DNA from: Gemmatimonadetes bacterium 13_1_20CM_4_69_16
Lineage (GTDB): Bacteria > Gemmatimonadota > Gemmatimonadetes > Gemmatimonadales > GWC2-71-9
DNA length: 38,724 nt
Direction: 5' to 3'
NCBI GenBank assembly: GCA_001919865.1
Contig: MNIR01000006.1
Span: 1-38,724 of the forward strand
Shown: positions 8,052 to 16,314 of the stretch, piece after piece
How the letters are laid out: every line of letters begins with the position of its first letter
Position numbering within the stretch: the first letter of the stretch is position 1
Translations under genes and position numbers: made by a program
The notes under the pieces: generated by a model
Told to the model about the DNA's origin: nothing
The model's database searches: none
What the model saw: only the letters and a program-made list of their open reading frames with translations

Positions 8052-10352
8052 GTGCGCCTCCTTACCCTCCTCTATCTGTTGCAGGGTGGCACTCCCCTCC
8101 CGGCCCCCCCGGTGCTCCAGTTCCCCGAGCCGGGGCTTGACGACCCCGCCGCGTACGAGGGCTACCAGACGCGCGTCTATCAAGACGCGCGAAGCAACGC
8201 GTTCCAGGTCTACCTGAATCGCGGTACTGGCCGGGTCGTGCACCTCTGGGCGGACGCGGCCGACGAGAGTGTGGGTTTCACCGCCCGCGATTCGGCCGGC
8301 ACGCCGGCCGAGCTCGCTTGGAGTTCGTCCGGGGCTGTCGTGGCCGCGTCGGGTCGCACCCGGTCGGTCTCGTATGGCCTGGAAGGCCCGTCCCCCATCA
8401 CGCTCGGTCTGTTTCTGCTCGGTTCCATGCGGGTGGAGCGTGACTTTCAGTACGCGCGGCGCGACTCGCTGCCGCTCAACGCGCCGTCGTTTCCGCAGGC
8501 CGAGCTGTCCACACTGATCGACCATCTGGGGCGGCTGGGGGCGCCGGAGCGTGCCCGCCACCTCTCACTGCTCGGCGTGAGGACGGTGGCGGCCCTGCGC
8601 GCGCGCCTTTCGCCCCGGATGACGCTGCAACGCGGTGACACCGCCTGGGCCGTACGGGTCGAGCAGGTGAGCTTCGACGGCAGGAGCCACCTCTGGCTGG
8701 CTCTGGAAGGCGATGCCCGCGAGACGGTTCCCGCACTCGCCGGAGGCACCGTCACGATCCGCCGGCCGGCTGGGGGCCCGGTGCGCTTCACGGTGCGCGT
8801 CACCACGGACGCGCCGGCGCTGACGCCCCTCTCCCGCACCGACATTTTCAACGACGAGTTCCGCCGGTTCTACGAGATCGTCCGAGCCGATTCGGCTCAT
8901 CCCGAGCGGTTCCGCCGGCTCGAGCGCGAAGTACGCGGCATGGAACTGTTGTGTTACGGCGAGAAGCTCATGGCGGGACTGCCGAACTTCGCGACCTACT
9001 TCGGCCGCGACATGTTGATGACGGCCTTGCTGATGGAGCCGGTGTGGGCGCCGGCGATGCCGGAGCACGTCATCGCCAGCGCGCTGCGCAAGCTCTCGCC
9101 CACGGGAGACGTGAGCCACGAAGAGGCGCTCGGCGGCCAGGCGATTCGCGAGCACGCGGCTGAGTACAACCGACTGGTCGACGCCGGTCGCCTGGCGCAG
9201 GCGCGAGCTGTGCTGAGAGACCTGCAGGCCGTGCGCGAAAACTACGTCATGGTGGACGACGACTTTCAGCTGCCGGTGGTGGCGGCACACTATCTCGGGG
9301 ACGAGCGAGTGCCCGCCGCGCGCAAGCGGCGCTTCCTGCTGGAGGAGCGGCACCTTCAGCGGCTCGTATCCAACCTCGTGTACGTGACGCGTCAAGCCGC
9401 CGCGTACACCCGCAATCCGGTGGCGACCAATCTGGTCGGCTTTCCGCGCGATCCCGAAGGACGGTGGATTTCCGCCAGCTGGCGCGACTCGCGAGACGGG
9501 TACGGCGGCGGGCGGTTCGCCATGGATGTGAATGCCATCTGGGTGCCGCACGCGCTCGAGGCCGTGGGAACGATCCTTGACGCCCTGCAGCACCTCGGCA
9601 TGACGCCAGCCATTCGCGACGAACCGCTCGCCGGCTTCGTGCGCGACCGCGCGGCCCTGCGGCGCGCGATCGCCGTGTGGCGCGGCGCTGAGCGCCACTT
9701 CCGGGTCGCGCTCGGGGACGTCGGCCGCCCGGTCGCGGACCGGCTACGTTGGCTGCCGCAGCCGGACCGGGACTACTGGGAGGCCGTCGTGCAGCGGACC
9801 GGATTCGCCGGGGATACGCTGCGGTTTCTCGCCGTCTCGCTCGACGCCGACGGTCACCCGATCCCGATCGTCAACACTGATCCCGCCATGCTGCTGCTGC
9901 TCGAGCCGCTCGGTCGCGATCGGACGCTCGAGCTGGTGGGGCCGATCATGGTGCCGCACCCCTGGGGGTTGTTCGTCGACGAACTGGGTCCCCTGGTCGC
10001 CAACGACGCCTATGCGTCGCGGGACGTGTGGGAGCGGTTTCGTCAGGACCCCTATCATTCGCCGACCGTCGTATGGGGTCGAGACGTCAACGCGTTGCTC
10101 GCCGGCCTCGCGCAGCAGATCGCGGCGGCTCCCTCACGGTCCGGGCCCGACGTCGCGCCATTACGTGACGCCCTCGCGCGCACCGTCACCGCGGTGGATC
10201 GTTCCGGCCTGCGGCATGCCGAGCTGTGGAGCTACCGCATCGAGGGCGGCAAGCTTCTGCCCGTGCGATACGGGACGAGCTCGGACGTCCAGTTGTGGAG
10301 TCTGACCGACCTGGCGGTGCAGTTCGCGCTCGACCGGATCGGCCGGCCGTGA
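8052..10352 (+). CDS. Exported six-hairpin-glycosidase-like protein, function unknown
   Basis: 766 residues from a GTG start. A short hydrophobic N-terminus (RLLTLLYLLQGG) looks like a weak signal peptide. The first third is beta-rich with no family I can name. From about residue 310 it is alpha-helical, with FGRDMLMTALL (F317-D320), VDDDFQLPVVAAHYL, FAMDVNAIWVPHALEA and PWGLFVDELGPLVANDAY. FGRD followed by a helix, and repeated acidic-aromatic helices, resemble (alpha/alpha)6 glycosidases such as amylo-alpha-1,6-glucosidases; this is a weak inference and the catalytic residues are unassigned. It is divergent from SusC and coupled to the MFS gene by a GTGA overlap, so a role in processing an imported saccharide is plausible. 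Confidence 0.85.
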   Translation: MRLLTLLYLLQGGTPLPAPPVLQFPEPGLDDPAAYEGYQTRVYQDARSNAFQVYLNRGTGRVVHLWADAADESVGFTARDSAGTPAELAWSSSGAVVAASGRTRSVSYGLEGPSPITLGLFLLGSMRVERDFQYARRDSLPLNAPSFPQAELSTLIDHLGRLGAPERARHLSLLGVRTVAALRARLSPRMTLQRGDTAWAVRVEQVSFDGRSHLWLALEGDARETVPALAGGTVTIRRPAGGPVRFTVRVTTDAPALTPLSRTDIFNDEFRRFYEIVRADSAHPERFRRLEREVRGMELLCYGEKLMAGLPNFATYFGRDMLMTALLMEPVWAPAMPEHVIASALRKLSPTGDVSHEEALGGQAIREHAAEYNRLVDAGRLAQARAVLRDLQAVRENYVMVDDDFQLPVVAAHYLGDERVPAARKRRFLLEERHLQRLVSNLVYVTRQAAAYTRNPVATNLVGFPRDPEGRWISASWRDSRDGYGGGRFAMDVNAIWVPHALEAVGTILDALQHLGMTPAIRDEPLAGFVRDRAALRRAIAVWRGAERHFRVALGDVGRPVADRLRWLPQPDRDYWEAVVQRTGFAGDTLRFLAVSLDADGHPIPIVNTDPAMLLLLEPLGRDRTLELVGPIMVPHPWGLFVDELGPLVANDAYASRDVWERFRQDPYHSPTVVWGRDVNALLAGLAQQIAAAPSRSGPDVAPLRDALARTVTAVDRSGLRHAELWSYRIEGGKLLPVRYGTSSDVQLWSLTDLAVQFALDRIGRP

Positions 10353-11554
10353 CCGCGCCGGCGCGCGGCGACCAGCGCGCCGCCGTCGTCGCCGGCTTCC
10401 TCGGCTGGACGCTCGACGCGTTCGATTTCTTCCTCGTCGTGATGACGCTCACGGCGATCGCGAAGGATTTCGGGCGGTCCGACGCCGACATCGCGCTCTC
10501 CCTCACCCTCACGCTCGCGTTCCGTCCGGTGGGCGCGTTCATTTTCGGGCTGATCGCGGATCGCTACGGCCGCAAGATCCCGCTGATGGCGGATCTCGTG
10601 TTCTACTCGGTCGTCGAAGTGCTTTCGGGGCTCGCGCCCAACTACACCACGTTCCTGGTGCTGCGGGCGCTGTTCGGGATCGGGATGGGCGCCGAGTGGG
10701 GCGTCGGGGCGTCGCTCGTGATGGAGAAGGTGCCGCCCCGGCTGCGAGGCGTCGTCTCGGGACTGCTACAGCAGGGCTACGCCGCCGGCTATCTGCTCGC
10801 CGCGCTGTGCTACTTCTTCGTGTTCCCGCACTGGGGCTGGCGGCCGCTGTTCTTCCTGGGCGGCCTCCCTGCCCTGCTCGCCCTGTTCGTGCGCGCCCGG
10901 GTGCACGAATCCGAGGTCTGGCAGGCCACGCGGCACGAGAACTGGAGTGGGCTGGCACGCACCATCGCCGCGAACTGGAAGCTGTTCCTCTACCTGACCG
11001 TGCTCATGGCAATGATGAACATGGTGTCCCACGGCACCCAGGACATGTACCCCACGTTCCTGCAGCGCGACTGGGGCTTCAGCCCCGCCAAGCGGGCCGC
11101 TCTCACGGCGTTTTCCCAAGTAGGCGCGCTCACGGGCGGCGTGTTGTGCGGGCTGTACTCCGACCGGCTGGGCCGCCGGCGCACGATCGCGCTCGCTCTG
11201 GTGGGCGCCATCCTGGTCATCCCGATCTGGGCGTTCGCGCCGTCCCTGCCGCTGCTCGTGGCCGGTGCCTTCGTCATGCAGTTCTTCGTGCAAGGGGCGT
11301 GGGGCGTCATCCCCGCCCACATCACCGAGCTTTCTCCCGACTCGGTGCGTGGCTTCCTGCCCGGCTTCGCGTATCAGTGCGGCGTCGCGATCGCGAGCAA
11401 GCTTCCCCACGTGCAAGCGGTGTTCGCGGTAGGCTCGAGCTACGCGCGGTCGATGGCTTTCTCGGCGGCGACGGTGTTCGCGCTCGGCGCGGTGGTCGCG
11501 ATGCTGGGCCGGGAGCGGCGGGGGGTGGCATTCGCGAGCGGCGCGCGCGACTGA
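10349..11554 (+). CDS. MFS permease, SHS (JEN1/NanT-like) family
   Basis: A 401-residue, 12-helix major facilitator. The opening GWTLDAFDFFLVVMTLTAI and the loop 2-3 motif GLIADRYGRKIPLM are characteristic of the sialate:H+ symporter (SHS) branch, which takes up lactate, sialate and other carboxylates. FGIGMGAEWGVGASLVMEKVPPRLRG in helices 4-5 also fits. The chosen start is GTG 10349, which overlaps the upstream TGA in a GTGA junction and implies translational coupling. The longer frame starting at 10226 lies inside the upstream gene and is rejected. The stop codon 11552-11554 lies inside the left arm of a foldback repeat. The substrate is unknown; a sugar acid or organic acid made by the upstream protein is one option. 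Confidence 0.92.
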   Translation: MTAPARGDQRAAVVAGFLGWTLDAFDFFLVVMTLTAIAKDFGRSDADIALSLTLTLAFRPVGAFIFGLIADRYGRKIPLMADLVFYSVVEVLSGLAPNYTTFLVLRALFGIGMGAEWGVGASLVMEKVPPRLRGVVSGLLQQGYAAGYLLAALCYFFVFPHWGWRPLFFLGGLPALLALFVRARVHESEVWQATRHENWSGLARTIAANWKLFLYLTVLMAMMNMVSHGTQDMYPTFLQRDWGFSPAKRAALTAFSQVGALTGGVLCGLYSDRLGRRRTIALALVGAILVIPIWAFAPSLPLLVAGAFVMQFFVQGAWGVIPAHITELSPDSVRGFLPGFAYQCGVAIASKLPHVQAVFAVGSSYARSMAFSAATVFALGAVVAMLGRERRGVAFASGARD

Positions 11555-11677
11555 AGCCGCGGCTCGGCGCTGGTCGCGGCTGAAGCCGCGGCGCGGCTGT
11601 GCCCGAGAACGGGCGTGTCTAGCGGAGTTCTTACGCCGGTTTACCGGCAGTGCCGAGTCGCGGCTTCAGCCGCGCAC
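11543..11677. repeat. 135-bp foldback (MITE-like) element
   Basis: Arms 11543-11572 and 11648-11677 match as inverted repeats at 26 of 30 positions; the arm core is GAAGCCGCGGCTCGGC. A third copy of CTGAAGCCGCG lies inside at 11580-11590. Two perfect tetraloop hairpins sit within: 11601-11614 (GCCCG-AGAA-CGGGC) and 11635-11648 (GCCGG-TTTA-CCGGC). The left arm overlaps the 3' end and stop codon of the MFS gene. No coding capacity is seen. It may terminate transcription. Confidence 0.75.
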
Positions 11678-11720
11678 GCACCTGGCAGCCCGATGGGCGA
11701 CTGTGTATCCTGACGTTGCT

Positions 11721-12845
11721 ATGAGCACATTCGTCAAAGCCACCGAGACGTATCAGCAGGGGCAGCGCACGCTCCCCGGCCGCTACTACACGTCGGGGGA
11801 GATCCATGCGGAAGAGCAGCAACGCATCTTCACGCGCCGCTGGATCTGCGCGGGCCGGGCCGCCGAGATCCCCGAGGCCGGCGACTATGTGCTCCGCACG
11901 ATCGCGGGCGAAAGCGTGATAGTGGTCCGGGGCCGGGACGGCGCGCCGCGTGCCTTCTACAACGTGTGCCGCCACCGCGGCACGCGGCTGTGTGAGGAGC
12001 CCCAGGGGCGTTTCTCCGAAACGATCCAATGCCCCTACCACGCCTGGACCTACACCATCGACGGCCAGCTGATCGGCGCGCCTCACATGAGCGAGGTCGC
12101 TGGGTTCGAGAAACGCGACTACCCGCTGCACGGGGTGGCGCTCGAGACGTGGGAGGGATTCGTCTTTCTCAATCTCGCGCGCGAGCCGGAGCCGTTCACG
12201 CGCGCCTTCGCGCCGCTGGTCGGCCGGTTCAGCCGCTTCAACCTCGCGAGCCTCAAGTCGGCGCGCCGGATCGACTACGACGTCGCGGCCAATTGGAAGC
12301 TCATCTTCCAGAATTACTCCGAGTGCCTGCACTGCCCCGTCATCCACCCCGGACTGGTCAAGCTCACCCCGTACACCAGCGGCGCGAACGATCTATTCGA
12401 CGGGCCGTTCCTAGGCGGCTACATGGTCATGACAAAGGAAGGCGGGAGCCTGACGATGAGCGGGCGGGCCTGCGGGGCGCCCGTCGGCCGGCTCCCGGCG
12501 GAGGACCTGAACCGCGTCTACTTCTATTCGATCTTCCCGAACCTGCTGCTCTCGCTGCACCCGGACTATGTGATGTTCCATACCCTATGGCCGGACGGCC
12601 CCGGCCGGACGCGCATCAGCTGCGAATGGCTGTTCCACCCCGACTCGTTTCGCGATGGCGCGTTCACTCCCGACGACGCGGTGCGGTTCTGGGACGAGAC
12701 GAACCGCCAGGACTGGCACATCTGCGAGCGAAGCCATGCCGGAATCGCGTCGCGGGCGTACGTGCCGGGCCCCTACTCGCCGCGCGAGGGGATCTCAGCG
12801 GCGTGGGATCGCGAGTTCCTGCGGGCGCTCGGGCACGCCCAATGA
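11721..12845 (+). CDS. Rieske non-heme iron oxygenase, alpha-subunit type
   Basis: A 374-residue aromatic-ring-hydroxylating-type oxygenase. The Rieske [2Fe-2S] ligands are C83 and H85 (CRHRG) and C104 and H107 (CPYHAW). The catalytic SRPBCC domain carries the mononuclear iron motif NYSECLHCPVIHPG with H204 and H209, and a likely Asp ligand in FWDETNRQDW near the C-terminus. It resembles the choline/glycine-betaine/carnitine monooxygenase branch more than classic dioxygenases, but the substrate is unproven. No ferredoxin reductase is nearby, so electrons must come from elsewhere. ATG 11721 is preferred over in-frame GTG 11703. A TATCCT hexamer at 11706-11711 stands 9 bp before it and no Shine-Dalgarno is seen. 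Confidence 0.95.
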   Translation: MSTFVKATETYQQGQRTLPGRYYTSGEIHAEEQQRIFTRRWICAGRAAEIPEAGDYVLRTIAGESVIVVRGRDGAPRAFYNVCRHRGTRLCEEPQGRFSETIQCPYHAWTYTIDGQLIGAPHMSEVAGFEKRDYPLHGVALETWEGFVFLNLAREPEPFTRAFAPLVGRFSRFNLASLKSARRIDYDVAANWKLIFQNYSECLHCPVIHPGLVKLTPYTSGANDLFDGPFLGGYMVMTKEGGSLTMSGRACGAPVGRLPAEDLNRVYFYSIFPNLLLSLHPDYVMFHTLWPDGPGRTRISCEWLFHPDSFRDGAFTPDDAVRFWDETNRQDWHICERSHAGIASRAYVPGPYSPREGISAAWDREFLRALGHAQ

Positions 12846-12851
12846 CGTTCT

Positions 12852-12879
12852 GTAGGGGCGCAGCGTGCTGCGCCCCTAC
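12852..12879. repeat. 28-bp perfect palindromic repeat, copy 2
   Basis: Identical over 28 bp to the copy at 3087-3114. It lies 6 bp after the Rieske oxygenase stop and 12 bp before the stop of the convergent cupin gene. A bidirectional terminator role is possible here, although there is no clear T-run. Confidence 0.85.
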
Positions 12880-12891
12880 TCCTCCCCCCGC

Positions 12892-13290
12892 TTACGTCCT
12901 CCGCAGATACGCGTCAGTCTTGTTGAGCCAGTCCTGGCGCGGCGGCGAGAACACGTCCACGTCGAGCGTGTCCTCGAGCGCATGAGCCTCGTGCGGCACG
13001 TTGGACGGGAGGTGCAGCACCTCCCCCGCCCGCACCACCACCTCCTCGGCTCCGTCCGCCCCGATCAGGAACCGCAGCGCTCCCTCCAGGATGTAGGTGA
13101 ACTGCTCATTCTCGTGCGCGTGCTTCGGCACCACGCACCCCTTCTTTAAATAGACGTGCGCCAGCATCATCCGCTCGCCCGTGATCAGGCGGCGGGAGAG
13201 CTGCTCTGAGACCTGCTCCTTCGGCATGTCGGCCCAGCAGTACCACACAGGGTGCCCCCTCGGATCGTTGGCCAATGTCAAGCGTAGCAT
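12892..13290 (-). CDS. Small single-domain cupin protein
   Basis: 132 residues if started at ATG 13290. Cupin motif 1 is PKHAHENEQF with H57, H59 and E62 as likely metal ligands. Motif 2 is HLPSNVPHEAHALED with H100. This is a one-domain RmlC-like barrel of the kind that acts as a small dioxygenase, isomerase or sensor; the substrate is unknown. ATG 13227 (MPKEQVSEQ) is an alternative start that keeps the whole cupin core. The frame opens further upstream to 13461, but that segment is Arg-rich and unlike a protein. It is convergent with the Rieske oxygenase gene, with the 28-bp palindrome between them. Confidence 0.88.
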   Translation of the reverse strand: MLRLTLANDPRGHPVWYCWADMPKEQVSEQLSRRLITGERMMLAHVYLKKGCVVPKHAHENEQFTYILEGALRFLIGADGAEEVVVRAGEVLHLPSNVPHEAHALEDTLDVDVFSPPRQDWLNKTDAYLRRT

Positions 13291-13486
13291 CTTGTTGCGT
13301 TCGGCACTACAGGGCTCGCGCCGGGGGAGGGCGCCTCGCCTCCTGCCCCACCGGAGCGTTGTGTGGCAGCCGGTAAACGCCAGCCGGTGCAGCCGTGCAA
13401 CATCACCGCCCTGGTCGGCCCAGCGCGCGCCGCCGCACCCCTGAGGCGTCCGCGCTGGCAAGGGTTATGCGTGTGGAGACTGTGCG

Positions 13487-14032
13487 ATGAGAACGGTTCG
13501 CGAAACGATGGCACTGGCGGCGCTCGCGGGGTTGCTGAGCGCGTGCGCGGCCGCACGGTCGGTGTGGCGGGACCGGCTCACGCTCCTGCACAAGCCGGCC
13601 GATCGCGTGCTGGGCGAGCGTCTCATCGACGCGCAGTACGTCGTGGCCGGCAAGCTCGACAAGGTGGAGCGCGCGGACCTGTATGAGCCGCGCGGTGGCT
13701 GGCTGATGCGGGCGCTGCTGCACGAACCGGGGGCACCCGAAGCCTACGAAGCGAAGATCGCGGTGGACTCGGTGCTGGTAGGTGGCGGTCAGCCGAAACG
13801 CCTCTACATCGTGTTCTTTGCTCCCAAGGGCAACCGGATCCCGGCGGTGGGCCAGAACGCCATCTGGATCGCCCATCGCCGCGAGCTGTGGCGGCTCGCG
13901 CAGGCGAGCCAGTACGGCACTCCTTCCGACGTCGGCCTGGCGCTCGATTCGGACGACGACGTCCGACCGGTGGATGAGTGGCCCATGCTGCGCGCTGTGG
14001 CGCAGCAGCTGCAACTATCACACGTGTGGTGA
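13487..14032 (+). CDS. Hypothetical lipoprotein
   Basis: 181 residues. The N-terminal signal ends in LLSAC (lipobox Cys20), so the product should be a lipid-anchored envelope protein. The mature part is a mixed alpha/beta sequence with the strands KIAVDSVLVG, RLYIVFFAPKG and NAIWIAHRRELWRL, which suggests a small beta-sandwich or barrel. I recognise no family or catalytic motif. ATG 13487 fits the signal peptide. It is monocistronic and convergent with the amidase gene, with a stem-loop between the two stops. Confidence 0.75.
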   Translation: MRTVRETMALAALAGLLSACAAARSVWRDRLTLLHKPADRVLGERLIDAQYVVAGKLDKVERADLYEPRGGWLMRALLHEPGAPEAYEAKIAVDSVLVGGGQPKRLYIVFFAPKGNRIPAVGQNAIWIAHRRELWRLAQASQYGTPSDVGLALDSDDDVRPVDEWPMLRAVAQQLQLSHVW

Positions 14033-14053
14033 GCGGAGGCACCCCCCCTCCGC
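14033..14053. terminator. Stem-loop between convergent genes
   Basis: A perfect 7-bp stem GCGGAGG/CCTCCGC around a 7-base C-rich loop starts one base after the stop of the lipoprotein gene and ends 6 bp before the amidase stop. It has no U-tract. It could stop transcription in both directions. Confidence 0.5.
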
Positions 14054-14059
14054 CCGACC

Positions 14060-15700
14060 TCAACCTCCCGTCGACGCAGTCACCGTAGGTAGGAATCGCG
14101 GCGGCCTCCGCAATGCCGACGCCTGCTCGTATGCGTACGCCAGCTTCACGAGCGTTCCTTCGCTCCACGGCGCTCCGATAAACGAGAGCCCCACCGGCAG
14201 TCCGAGCACGTAGCCGGCGGGCACCGTCACGTGGGGGAAGCCCGCGACCGCGGCCGGGGTCGAGCTGCCGCCCAGGAAGTGATCACCGTCGATGAAGTCG
14301 ATCGGCCACGCCGGGTTCCCGGTCGGAGCGACGACGGCGTCGAGCTTGTGCTGCTGCAGCACCGCTTTCAACCCCTCCTCGCCACCGAGCTTGCCGCATT
14401 TGTCGAGCGCGTCGCGATAGGCTTGATCGGTGAGCGGCCCCTTCTCCTGCGCCTTCACGAACAGGTCCTGCCCGAAATAGGGCATCTCGCGGTCCCGGTT
14501 ACGCTCATTGAAGTCGATGACGTCCTGCAGCGTCTTAACGGCCGCACCGGGCGCGAACTCCGCGAGGTAGCGGTTCAGGTCGGCCTTGAACTCGTACAGC
14601 AGGACGGTGAGCTCGGCGTCATCGTATTCCCCGAGGTGGGGAATGTCCGCCGGGTCCACGATGACGGCACCGGCGTGCCGCATCAGTTCGAGCGCCCGAT
14701 TGACGACGGCATCGGTCGCCAGGTGGTAGCCGAACAGCTTGGTGCGCGCCACACCGATGCGCGCCCCCTCGAGCCCCTTCGGGTCAAGGAACCGGGTGTA
14801 GTCGGGGACAGACGGAGGCGCCGCGGCGGTCGCGGCGTCCCTGGCATCCGCGCCCGCGAGCGCTCCCAGCAGGATGGCGGCGTCCGAGACGGTGCGGGCC
14901 ATCGGCCCCGCGGTGTCCTGGCTGTGGGCGATGGGCACGATGCCGCTGCGGGATACGAGGCCGAGCGTCGGCTTGATCCCCACCAGCGAGCAGGCGGACG
15001 ACGGGCAGACGATCGAGCCGTCGGTCTCGGTGCCGACCCCGACGGCGGCGAAGTTCGCGGCGATGCCCGCGGCGGTACCCGAGCTCGAGCCGCACGGGCT
15101 GCGGTCGAGCGCGTAGGGGTTCCGGCACTGGCCACCGCGCGCGCTCCAGCCGCTGGACGAATTGCTGGAGCGGAAGTTGGCCCATTCCGAGAGGTTCGCC
15201 TTACCGAGCAGCACGGCCCCGGCCGCGCGCAGCCGCTGGACGACGAAGGCGTCCACCGGGGGCTTGGCGCCGAGCAGCGCGAGCGAGCCGGCGGTTGTGG
15301 CCATCCGGTCCGCGGTAGCCACGTTGTCTTTCACGAGCACCGGGATGCCGTGCAGTGGTCCGCGCGGGCCCTTCGCCTTCCGCTCGGCGTCGAGCTCCTG
15401 CGCGATGCGCGGCGCGTCCGGATTCACCTCGATGACCGAGTGCAGTGCGGGCCCGCGCCCGTCGAGGTCCTCGATGCGCCCGAGGTAGTACTCGCACAGT
15501 GTGCGCGCGGTGTAACGGCCGCTGCGCATTCCCGCCTGCAGGTCCGCGAGCGTCGCCTCCTGGAGCGCGAACGGCGCGATCGTCGGTGCCGCCAAACCAC
15601 GCGGACCAGCGGCCGGCGTGGCGGTGCGGCATGCCGCGCCCGCGGCGCACGCGAGGCCGGCGGTGACGCCGACCTCGAGGAATTCGCGACGGTTGATCAC
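14060..15700 (-). CDS. Amidase signature family hydrolase, Tat-exported
   Basis: 546 residues from GTG 15700. The N-terminus MINRREFLEVGVTAG is a Tat signal (RREFL), so the folded enzyme should be exported, with a possible Cys attachment in ACAAGAAC. The Ser-cisSer-Lys triad is complete: K124 in VLVKDNVATA, S205 in GSSSGTAAG and S229 in TETDGSIVCPSS. The family hydrolyses C-N amide bonds of varied substrates. TTG 15709 is an in-frame alternative start. The stop of the upstream MsrB gene is 20 bp before GTG 15700, so both are probably one transcript. Length and motifs are normal. The substrate is not predictable. Confidence 0.93.
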   Translation of the reverse strand: MINRREFLEVGVTAGLACAAGAACRTATPAAGPRGLAAPTIAPFALQEATLADLQAGMRSGRYTARTLCEYYLGRIEDLDGRGPALHSVIEVNPDAPRIAQELDAERKAKGPRGPLHGIPVLVKDNVATADRMATTAGSLALLGAKPPVDAFVVQRLRAAGAVLLGKANLSEWANFRSSNSSSGWSARGGQCRNPYALDRSPCGSSSGTAAGIAANFAAVGVGTETDGSIVCPSSACSLVGIKPTLGLVSRSGIVPIAHSQDTAGPMARTVSDAAILLGALAGADARDAATAAAPPSVPDYTRFLDPKGLEGARIGVARTKLFGYHLATDAVVNRALELMRHAGAVIVDPADIPHLGEYDDAELTVLLYEFKADLNRYLAEFAPGAAVKTLQDVIDFNERNRDREMPYFGQDLFVKAQEKGPLTDQAYRDALDKCGKLGGEEGLKAVLQQHKLDAVVAPTGNPAWPIDFIDGDHFLGGSSTPAAVAGFPHVTVPAGYVLGLPVGLSFIGAPWSEGTLVKLAYAYEQASALRRPPRFLPTVTASTGG

Positions 15701-15720
15701 TGGTGGCAAAGGGGCTCAGG

Positions 15721-16257
15721 TCAGCGTCGCGCGGGTTGAAACAGCGCCAGATATTTCTCATACCCCTCCGCCTTCAGCCGCTCGAGCGGGATGAAGCGGA
15801 GCGCGGCCGAGTTGATGCAGTAGCGCAGGCCGGTCGGCGGCGGCCCGTCGTCGAACACGTGACCGAGGTGGGAATCGGCCTGGGCGGAGCGAACTTCGAC
15901 TCGCACCATGAACAGCGACTGGTCCGTGTGCCGTCGCACGTTGGCCTCTTCGAGCGGCTTCGTGAAGCTGGGCCAACCGGTGCCCGACTCGAACTTGTCG
16001 ATCGAGCTGAACAGCGGCTCGCCCGACACGACGTCCACGTAGATGCCGGGGCGATGGTTGTCCCAGAACTCGTTATGGAACGACGGCTCGGTTGCAGCTC
16101 GCTGGGTGACCTCGTACTGCAGCGGGGTGAGGGTACGGCGCAGCGTCACGTCGCTCGGCTTGGCAAAGGGGGGAGGCATCGGCTTCGACTCCTGGGCGTC
16201 CGCGTGAGCCGCGCTCACCAGCAGGACACCGTACAGTATCAATGTCTTCGACAGCAT
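15721..16257 (-). CDS. msrB: Exported peptide-methionine (R)-S-oxide reductase
   Basis: 178 residues with a signal peptide ending near residue 21 (SAAHADAQ), so repair of oxidised methionine takes place in the periplasm. The MsrB core is complete: [25 protein letters not shown] and catalytic C147 in [11 protein letters not shown]. The two CxxC pairs that bind structural zinc in many MsrB proteins are absent; the usual Cys-Gly-Thr position reads AATEPSF and the second reads VVSGEPLF. This marks the zinc-free subtype. It leads a probable two-gene unit with the amidase. A TATCTT hexamer (reverse complement of 16284-16289) and ACGGAG precede ATG 16257. Confidence 0.95.
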   Translation of the reverse strand: MLSKTLILYGVLLVSAAHADAQESKPMPPPFAKPSDVTLRRTLTPLQYEVTQRAATEPSFHNEFWDNHRPGIYVDVVSGEPLFSSIDKFESGTGWPSFTKPLEEANVRRHTDQSLFMVRVEVRSAQADSHLGHVFDDGPPPTGLRYCINSAALRFIPLERLKAEGYEKYLALFQPARR

Positions 16258-16283
16258 GGGTGTGACTCCGTGGGTACGCTCTT

Positions 16284-16289
16284 AAGATA
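16284..16289 (-). promoter_or_regulatory. Possible -10 hexamer for msrB
   Basis: The minus strand reads TATCTT, 26 bp before ATG 16257, with ACGGAG between as a ribosome-binding site. No good -35 is found at the expected distance, so this is a weak call. Confidence 0.3.
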
Positions 16290-16314
16290 CGCCGCCGCAG
16301 CCCCGCCCGGTTGA

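Noticed and set aside
14231-15739. 502-codon plus-strand frame antisense to the amidase
   Set aside because: Antisense shadow; the amidase frame holds the full catalytic triad.
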